Shown: in pieces, positions 57,216-64,000 of the stretch
Layout: every line of letters starts with the position of its first letter
Position numbering within the stretch: the first letter of the stretch is position 1
Assembly (NCBI GenBank): GCA_911728435.2
Contig: OU452208.1
Span: forward strand, 3,782,001-3,846,000
Reading direction: 5' to 3'
DNA from: Apoderus coryli
Lineage: Eukaryota > Arthropoda > Insecta > Coleoptera > Attelabidae
Length of the DNA: 64,000 nt
The notes under the pieces: model-generated
What the model saw: the letters and a program-made list of their open reading frames with translations, nothing else
What the model was told of the DNA's origin: nothing
The model's database searches: none
Position numbers and translations under genes: made by a program

Positions 57216-60200
57216 CTGTAAGAAAAATACATTGCTTTCATTGTAAAACATATAATTTATTTATTTAATAATGTAGGTATATAATTATATTTTTGGATTC
57301 CCTATAATGTAGTAGTGGCATCTTGTCTTAACACTTCCCTATACCCATCTTCTTATGTTTTTGAATAAAATTTTTTTTACTTCAAAACAAGTCTTCGAAA
57401 AATAGCCATTTCGTCACCTAAATAGACTGTTGGGCTCATCCTCAGAAAAATAAACAAACATAGAAGTGGCATAATAAGAAAATAATCACAAAAATGTTTA
57501 ACCTTTACTTTTTTACTAATAAAATCTAACACTGTTGCAAATTGTCGTTTTATTCATAGAATCAGAACTCGTATTTTACATCCCAGTGTAAAATGTTTAT
57601 TAGGTTTGGTCACAGTGTTCTTACATTGCAGAACTATACAATATTTATAATAGTTCTTTTTGTATTCGGTTTCCATTATACAGGGTGGTCCAACGAAAAG
57701 TTTGCACCTAGCTTTTCTCTTTTTTTTTGTAGTCGAATGCGAAAATGCTCGGACACGTCGATTTTGCTTTTGAGGGGGACACATTTTAAACATATTTTTC
57801 GATCTGCGCCTTTAACCCCCTAGCGGGGGTGAGTAACAACCCTAAAATTTTAAATGGAAAGAGGAGTCTAATGACATATCATTTGAAAGGACACAAAATT
57901 GTCTTTCTAATGATACCCTATTTGTCGAATTTTACTAAAACAGTTAATACGAAAACGACTTTAAAGACATTAAGCCGATAATTTTGGTATTAATGAGAAA
58001 TACAAATAAGTTTTAATTATTACGACTGAAAACAACTACAATCATTTCTAAATTATTTACTTTGAAGAAAAACGGGATTTCAAAAACACTATCTTATTTA
58101 TCAGAACTAAATTCCTCACTAATCGTTTGCGTTTTTTGTTGAAATAAAAACTGCAGATACGTGTAGGAAAAGAATTTACACCGTTTATTTTAGTCTTTTC
58201 ATTGATTCAGTTTGGTTGCTTCTCAAGTTATTTTACTTTTACCGTACAAAATGATTTATTCCATTCTAGAACGAGTTGAAATTGTTAAACTTTATTTTCA
58301 AAATAATAGTAGTGCTAGACTTACGGCTCGCTTATTTAATGAGAGACATCCCGATAAAAATGTGAATGATGTGTACGTTGGCAAGTTAGTTAAAAAGTTT
58401 GTAGATACCGGATCTGTCTGTAATGTAAAACACCAGCCGCAGAAACCGATCAGAAATGAAGCTGTGGAAGTCGCTGTTTTAGGGCATGTTGAAATGGATC
58501 ATAGTCAAAGTACCCGTCAACTAGCTGAAGCCTCAGGTGTCTCCCGTTCGTCCATAATACGAATTTTAAAAGCGTACAAATTTCATCCGTACAAAATCAA
58601 ATTAGTACAGGAACTAAATGAGGATGATCCTGATAGAAGGCTGCAATTTTGTGAAGCAATGAGCCAGCGTTTAATTGAAGATCCGCAATTATTATTTAAC
58701 ATTTGTTTTTCCGACGAATGCACATTTTATTTGAATGGAGCTGTAAATAGGCACAATTGCCGTTACTGGGATGACAGTAACCCACATTTATTCCGTGAGG
58801 TTCATACCCAGTATCCTCAAAAAATAAACGTCTGGTGTGGCATATTAGGAAATCATATTATAGGACCACTTTTTATTCCTGGAAATTTAACTGGTGAAGT
58901 GTACCTAAACATGCTTGAAGACACAATTGATCCTTTAATAACACAAATAATAGAAGATGACCAAAATCATACTGCTGATCGGCTTTATTTCCAGCAAGAT
59001 GGAGCACCTCCGCACTATGTGGCTCCTGTAAGACAGTTCTTAGATGACCGGTTCCCTGGACGGTGGATTGGAAGGAGGGGCCCAATTGAATGGCCTGCCA
59101 GGTCACCGGATTTATCGCCTTTAGACTTTTTTCTTTGGGGGCACTTAAAAAATAAATGTTTTGCCACGAAGCCCGAGTCCATAGAAGATCTTCGCCAACG
59201 CATTACAGAAGAGTGCAGAAACATAACACCTGATATGCTACAAAATGTTAGAAATAGATTTGAACAAAATCTGTATTATTGTATGGAATCAAATGGGTCA
59301 CATTTTCAACATTTGTTAATGTAACGTTTTAATAAATCAATTTAACAGCTTGTTTACTTTTTTTACAAAGCAATGTTAAAACTAACAAACATTGGAATGT
59401 ACTAACGATTGCAGGTGTTTTCACTCGCAATAATTAAAACTTATTTGTATTTCTCATTAATACCAAAATTATCGGCTTAATGTCTTTAAAGTCGTTTTCG
59501 TATTAACTGTTTTAGTAAAATTCGACAAATAGGGTATCATTAGAAAGACAATTTTGTGTCCTTTCAAATGATATGTCATTAGACCCCTCTTTCCATTTAA
59601 AATTTTAGGGTTGTTACTCACCCCCGCTAGGGGGTTAAAGGCGCAGATCGAAAAATATGTTTAAAATGTGTCCCCCTCAAAAGCAAAATCGACGTGTCCG
59701 AGCATTTTCGCATTCGACTACAAAAAAAAGAGAAAAGCTAGGTGCAAACTTTTCGTTGGACCACCCTGTATGTTCATAAAATATTCAACGTCAAGAAATC
59801 AATCAAATATAATATGATTTACAAAAATACAATTCTACGGATATAAATGTGTGGCAACCCCGCGGAGGATCTGTTATTATTTACATTTCACGTTGACGTG
59901 TGGGGTGCGAGTAGTGGTACGTACAGTTTTATAACCCAAATTAAATGAATTTTACGAGAGTCTTCCACTTTACTGCATTTGTAGTGTGTAAAACTGGTTT
60001 TCCTTTAAATAATGTAGAAAAAAAAGTGCTTAGTTTGCATGTCGAGTGATTTTCCGACTGAGGTTACGTGTCACAAGTAAGTACAATGGCGTAGATTTTG
60101 TGATTTTGCAGCGATAGCAGTTAACATGAGTTGTTTAAATATACTATACACCTAGTTGCAAAATAGACAGTAATATAGTAAACAACAATAACTGTAAATT

Positions 60201-63200
60201 CATACAATGCTTTATATTTCATAGTTTCTGAATTAATAGTAGCATATCAGCGTAACGTAACGCTAGAAAACCATATTATTGCGTACTTTTTATATGAAAT
60301 AATGCGCCTACGGTCAGACCTGGAGCTTTTCATATACCTTCCGTTCAGTATACTCGGTGAGAATATTTTGCTGGAAGTCGGAGAGTGTCAGAGTTTTTAA
60401 TGGCTAATGTAACTTCCGTACTGTTGTTTGCTATTGAAATTGCAGTGTTTCGTGGTCTCAAATTGGGTCTTGGTCTGCTGCATACAAAATACATACCTAC
60501 ATATCCGGAAAAATGATGTCAAAATTGTTTTTAAATGTTTATCCATTTGGCATATTCATTAAGCTTGAGCGAAGATACAAAACATTATATAATATCAATG
60601 GGAAACTGTATTCCGCAGCAGACAAATAAATAAAGATTACGCTGTAAGTATACTTACAATTATTATTGGTAGGTATAGAGACAAACTGGTTGCTGGAATT
60701 GAAACGATCGTGTCTGAAAGGGTCGGAAACGTTACGTTATATGTATGATGATATGCATAGACCTTTAAGTAAGTACCTTACGATAAAGAGAAGATATGGG
60801 ATGTGGTACAAGTGGGCACTATGATCCTATATATTCTATTCATAGCACTTATTCATGTTTTATTGATAGTATAGTACAATAATTCTTGTAGGTTTCCCAG
60901 TGATCAAGCCGTTAGAAGAGAGTGATGTACTTCTCTTAGAATATTTGGAAAACAAACATGCATATCGCACACAGCTGTTCGCCATGTTCAGTAAGTTAAT
61001 ATTTTTGTGCGATTAGAAATATTACAATTTATTGAATTTTTTTTTTTTTAACAGATTATCCTCGGATTACAGTTGAGGTTGCAAAAAGTATGACCATTTA
61101 CAGCCAGTTCTTCAGAAACTCTGTCTGCGTCCGAAGTTGAGGAAGAAAAGCATGTGCAAAACTATTCTAATCACAAGCATACTGGTCACCGCAACAATGA
61201 ATTAAAATTTGTGCTATTTTTTTTCAGCCTGATCCAGCATAATTGTATTTTTTTAATACGTAATCATTAAAGAATCGAATCAATTGCAATAATTTGAAAA
61301 CAGTCCAAATAGTTTTTTTTTGTTGGTTTCATAATAATTTTTATCTTGTCTAAACTTAGTAGAAACAGATTCAGTTTCTCAGGTCTAGGAAAAATAAACG
61401 ATTCATTTCAAATGTGGTTTTTTATAATTAGTAAATGTTAAAACAAAAATTCATAATTATATACTTTTGCATTTAATAATAAATATTTTCATAATATAGA
61501 AAGTGTTTCCTTTTAATCCCAGACATCTACTGTTTAATAAATTATATTTGAAAAAAATGCTACAGTTCCTGCGTAGGTATGTATTTATTATTGGAAACTG
61601 CAAACACGATTTCAAGAGAATTATACTACGCCCCTGACTATTGTTTACATGCACTCCTTCTGTCATTAAAAGGTAAATATTTACCTTTATGTTATGAAGG
61701 CAAACATTGAAATTATATGACATTTCTATGTTTGTTTATTTTCCTGAGGGTTCATCTAGTTTAATTTCCGATTGTTGATGTTTTCGGTCCTTAGGAATTG
61801 CTTTAGTGTACTTAATTTTCAAGCCGCCCTCCCCAACATGTCTATGGTCTTCAAGTTGTTGCTTCAGCTCTATGAATTCCTGTATATGTTTAGGAGTTTT
61901 GTCAGAACTCCGGAAGATATTCTTCCTAGAGTGTTAATTCGTTCTTAGTTTTGGAGCTTGCTTCAGTATTTCCCGGTAAACGTGGATATTATTGACTAGT
62001 TTGCGCCCCGCTTGCAGATTCGGGCTTAACGGAAATAATCACATTATTTTTTTCTAGCCTCTCGATCATGAAACTCCGTGAACGTCTTGTTAGTGTCACC
62101 AATAATCTGCGTTAACATGGTGGTTAAGATTGCGTACTTCCATTTGCAACTCTTCATTCACCTCAATTTGTTTATTGTATTTGAGTAGAAGACTTTCATA
62201 GAGCACTTCCATCCGGATCAATTCAATCAATTTTTAGAGACAGCATAAAAAATGCCATCTAACTGTCACAAAATATACAGGGTATTCCATTTAAAAATGT
62301 TGTAAAAATTTGGAAAAACCCGATTTGGATACTTTTTTATTTTTTTAACTACGGATACTAAACCAGCACTTAATTTACTTCAAATTTCATAATTTAAACT
62401 TTTTTCTAGGTATTAATTCGTAACTTGACTTCTCAATAACCTGAAACCGTTGTTTATTTCATATCTTCGGAACAGACTACCGTATGTAGTTTATAATCGC
62501 TACAATTTCAAAAAATATAAAGCATACTCTGGTGTGCCTCAGGGTTCAAACTTGGGTCCCCTGCTTTTCTTGATCTTCATTAACGATCTTAACGAGTGTC
62601 TGCAAGTTAACAGGTTGTTTTTCGCTGACGACGTCAAGGTGTTCGTCACTATCGTGTCGTACGAGGACTGCATAGGTCTTCAGAGTGAGCTTGAAGCGAT
62701 GGAGAGTTGATGTAATAATAAAAAGCTATATCTAAATGCTAAGAAGTGTAAATGCATGTCTTATTCGAGAAGGAAAACTGCTTTTAATTTTCAGTATCAA
62801 CTTGGACAGACTGTTCTCGCGAGATGTGCAACTTCTACCGATTTGGGTGTTACATTTGACTCGAGATTGTCTTTCGTTCCTCATATTAACTTAAAGGCGA
62901 ATGAAGCGATTAGGGCTTATGGTTTCATTGTTAGAAATTGCACAGGTTTTAAAAATATTAACGCATTGAAAACATTATATTACTCTTACGTTCGTTCGAA
63001 ACTAGAGTATTGTTCAATCATCTGGTATCCTATTTATGAGGTCCATAAGTACGCCATTGAAAAAATTCGAAGGAAATTCCTTAAATATCTCATATATAAA
63101 TCTGATGGCGTTTATCCAGAAAGAGGGGTGGATACTTCGATGCTCTGGAATAGATTTAACGTCAGTAGCTTGGAGTTCCGTAGAATCCTTGCTTCTTTGA

Positions 63201-64000
63201 AATTTTTGTACGGGCTTTTAAATGGTAAAATCATTTAAAAGACCGTACAAAAATTTCAAAGAAGCAAGGATTCTACGGAACTCCAAGCTACTGGCTGGGG
63301 AGTCGTAACGGATTGATGTTTTACTGCAAACGTCCTGTTACTAATCTATACACGAAATCGCCAGTTTTTGTGATGTGTAATAATTTGAATATGATCTGTA
63401 AAGATTGCGACATATTTGATTGTTCGGTGCACGACTTAATGGAGACTGCTCGTAGTTTTTTTAGGGTGTGATGTAATGTTAATGTAATAGTAATATAATG
63501 TAATGAAAGTAAATGTCTACACCTGAATTGAATTTGTTATTTTGTTCAATATGATTCCGTTTAGTTTCTAGATTGTGATTGATTTTAGTTTGTTTGATTT
63601 GATTGATTTGGATGTACTTAATTTGCTGTAATTTGATTTATTATCTTTATTATTGTTTATTATTTATAATGTTGTATTATATGTTGCTCTGTAAAAGGAT
63701 TTATTCTGTTGGGCAATAAACGCTTATTTATTTATGTAAGACTTGAAACCTATAAAAGTTTGGAATATTTTTCCTCTTTTGTAAATGTAATAATTGTCCT
63801 TACTTATGTAAATGTTCAATCATAAACTTCAATGTGTCATAATGAGGTTTTGGCAACGATAGCAGCGCTTGTTTTATGGAGCTCAACTGAAGATCAACGT
63901 TGCTATGTTCTGAAACATATTAAACACAATAAAATTATTGACATTCCAGGGGATTTACTAATATGCAACTTACGAATTGCATCTATCAATCGTGGATGTA
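57050..64000 (-). CDS. RhoGAP-domain protein, C-terminal three exons (5' part outside window)
   Basis: RhoGAP domains accelerate GTP hydrolysis by Rho-family GTPases. Seen on the - strand: exon 64000-63974 (partial), exon 63909-63804 and terminal exon 57215-57050, all with GT-AG borders and in-frame joins. The spliced segments are HPRLIDAI, HSNVDLQLSSIKQALLSLPK, PHYDTLKFMIEHLHK, and VAIHAPINKMNSSNLATVFA ending APTL, which is the conserved second half of a RhoGAP domain (NKM--NLA-VF-PTL). The protein stops shortly after at ENCEKIFVQ-like sequence (NNCEKIFVQ), so the GAP domain is C-terminal, as in chimaerins. The arginine-finger half of the domain is right of the window. Which RhoGAP it is cannot be decided here. 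The 6.6-kb intron holds a P-like element, an intact mariner and a LINE. Confidence 0.88.
57681..59768 (+). mobile_element. Intact DD41D mariner-type element with ~340-bp TIRs
   Basis: It begins CAGGGTGGTCCAACGAAAAG and ends in its reverse complement, flanked by TA (57679-57680, 59769-59770). Arms 57681-58021 and 59428-59768 are inverted copies with only about one substitution and small T-run differences. It encodes a full-length transposase (58251-59324). Copy 1 of the host P-like element shows the uninterrupted sequence (TCCATTACATGTTCAT, inverted). Confidence 0.95.
58251..59324 (+). CDS. Mariner-type transposase (DD41D), full length and uninterrupted
   Basis: It catalyses cut-and-paste transposition at TA. 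The first Met of the frame is at 58212, but MIYSILERVEIVKLYF at 58251 is the likelier start, giving 357 residues. Numbering from 58212: helix-turn-helix 1 at about 20-65 (SARLTARLFNERHPDKNVND); helix-turn-helix 2 at about 98-125 (STRQLAEASGVSRSSIIRIL); catalytic Asp168 (CFSDECTFYLNG), Asp263 (YFQQDGAPPHY) and Asp305 (SPDLSPLDFFLWG), with 41 residues between the last two. No stop or frameshift. Known: DD41D transposases form a basal mariner-like group (the rosa type from tephritid flies). Located centrally between near-identical long TIRs, so potentially active. This domain layout is often annotated in insects as DUF4817 plus DDE_3. Confidence 0.93.
   Translation: MIYSILERVEIVKLYFQNNSSARLTARLFNERHPDKNVNDVYVGKLVKKFVDTGSVCNVKHQPQKPIRNEAVEVAVLGHVEMDHSQSTRQLAEASGVSRSSIIRILKAYKFHPYKIKLVQELNEDDPDRRLQFCEAMSQRLIEDPQLLFNICFSDECTFYLNGAVNRHNCRYWDDSNPHLFREVHTQYPQKINVWCGILGNHIIGPLFIPGNLTGEVYLNMLEDTIDPLITQIIEDDQNHTADRLYFQQDGAPPHYVAPVRQFLDDRFPGRWIGRRGPIEWPARSPDLSPLDFFLWGHLKNKCFATKPESIEDLRQRITEECRNITPDMLQNVRNRFEQNLYYCMESNGSHFQHLLM
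61757..62230 (-). pseudogene. LINE ORF1-like (coiled-coil) remnant
   Basis: The - strand reads MEVLYESLLLKYNKQIEVNE then LQMEVRNLN, later FTEFHDREARKNNVIISVKP in another frame, then NIHVYREILKQAPKLR. A coiled-coil followed by E-x-R-K-N-N-V-I is typical of LINE ORF1 proteins. Several frameshifts. Confidence 0.45.
62430..63735 (+). mobile_element. LINE (same family as 41250-43194), 5' truncated
   Basis: The frame from 62450 has [40 protein letters not shown] (motif B) and LFFADDVKVF (motif C intact). A stop at 62708, then [30 protein letters not shown] and the VRSKLEYCSIIWYP segment to 63235. A 62-bp inverted duplication interrupts it, after which FYCKRPVTNLYTKSPVFVMC and CDIFDCSVHDL continue to a stop near 63471. 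The 3' end is GTTGGGCAATAAACGC near 63710, matching the tail of the other copy. Lies in a RhoGAP intron. Confidence 0.85.
63164..63294. repeat. 62-bp inverted duplication inside the LINE
   Basis: 63164-63225 and 63233-63294 are inverted copies with one mismatch and a 7-base spacer (GTAAAAT). The left arm is normal LINE coding sequence (SLEFRRILASLKFLYGLLNG); the right arm is its reverse complement, inserted so that the LINE resumes beyond it. Confidence 0.95.
63804..63909 (-). CDS. RhoGAP internal exon
   Basis: On the - strand, acceptor atgtttcag ends at 63910 and donor gtaagg starts at 63803. It encodes HSNVDLQLSSIKQALLSLPK and PHYDTLKFMIEHLH, the typical LP--H---L--L--HL segment of RhoGAP domains. 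Length is 106 bp, and phases match both neighbours. Confidence 0.9.
63974..64000 (-). CDS. RhoGAP exon, 3' end only (cut by window edge)
   Basis: The - strand reading HPRLIDAI ends at a gtaagt donor (from 63973) and joins in frame to the next exon. P-(RKL)-(IL)-(ID) followed by about 12 residues then SI---L--LP is the usual spacing in RhoGAP domains. Confidence 0.75.

Larger units (their letters stand above)
57441..61748 (+). mobile_element. P-like DNA transposon copy 2, interrupted by an intact mariner
   Basis: Same ends as copy 1 (CTCAG...AAACAAACATAGAA), inverted. Flanks GGCTCATC (57433-57440) and GGTTCATC (61749-61756) are an 8-bp duplication with one mismatch. Without the 57681-59768 insertion it is about 2.2 kb. 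It shares a splice-like segment with copy 1 (FPSD-type reading near 60893 and AACAGATTATCCTC near 61051). No intact transposase. Confidence 0.75.

Noticed and set aside
57554..57793. A 79-codon - strand frame containing the KYCIVLQC motif
   Set aside because: Its first half reads through the mariner TIR into the P-like element, so as a single protein it is an artefact of the insertion; only the P-like part is meaningful.

Overview
This is animal nuclear DNA, almost certainly from an insect with a large, transposon-rich genome. It is AT-rich, has short GT-AG exons separated by long introns, and carries Transib, mariner/Tc1, P-like, hAT, Crypton-like, BEL/Pao and several LINE families. A beetle is my best guess, but nothing in the window proves the order.

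Two host genes are visible, arranged tail to tail. On the + strand, 2678-43981 holds seven constitutive exons of the V-ATPase C subunit (Vha44), lacking only the N-terminal ~45 codons, which lie left of the window. All junctions join in frame, and the exons sum to 343 codons including the stop. On the - strand, 57050-64000 holds the last three exons of a gene ending in a RhoGAP domain; its 5' part lies right of the window. A possible third gene or domesticated element, THAP-like and on the - strand, lies between them at 48380-49173.

The 31-kb first visible Vha44 intron is a nest of transposons inside transposons. At 16311-16892 it also contains a GC-rich 582-bp open segment with good splice sites and phase 1 on both sides. 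It fits between the flanking Vha44 exons without changing frame, adding 194 codons (Thr/Pro/Ser/Cys/His-rich with an AT-hook-like motif). I read it as an alternative Vha44 exon, comparable to the long Drosophila Vha44 isoform, or as an alternative first exon.

The most notable mobile DNA is two Transib elements (17323-20227 and 24083-25987). Each ends in CACAGTG, the heptamer of V(D)J recombination signals. Three of their four ends have a 23-bp spacer followed by an A-rich nonamer, and each element is flanked by a perfect 5-bp target duplication (CGATG, CGCCG). The first encodes a frameshifted RAG1-related transposase; the second keeps only the N-terminal module.

Inside the RhoGAP intron an apparently intact DD41D mariner-type element (57681-59768) with ~340-bp inverted repeats and a 357-370-codon transposase has inserted into a P-like element (57441-61748). 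A second, uninterrupted copy of that P-like element (62-2620) has a perfect 8-bp duplication and shows the empty site. Four decayed relatives of the DD41D transposase are scattered through the window. Other elements include a 2.9-kb element with 30-bp inverted repeats that splits a BEL/Pao integrase (51870-54741), an hAT-type MITE (49761-50869), a Crypton-like recombinase remnant with an intron (22482-23244), about nine LINE fragments, tRNA-derived sequences, and about 20 MITE ends of the TA-CAGGGTG type.
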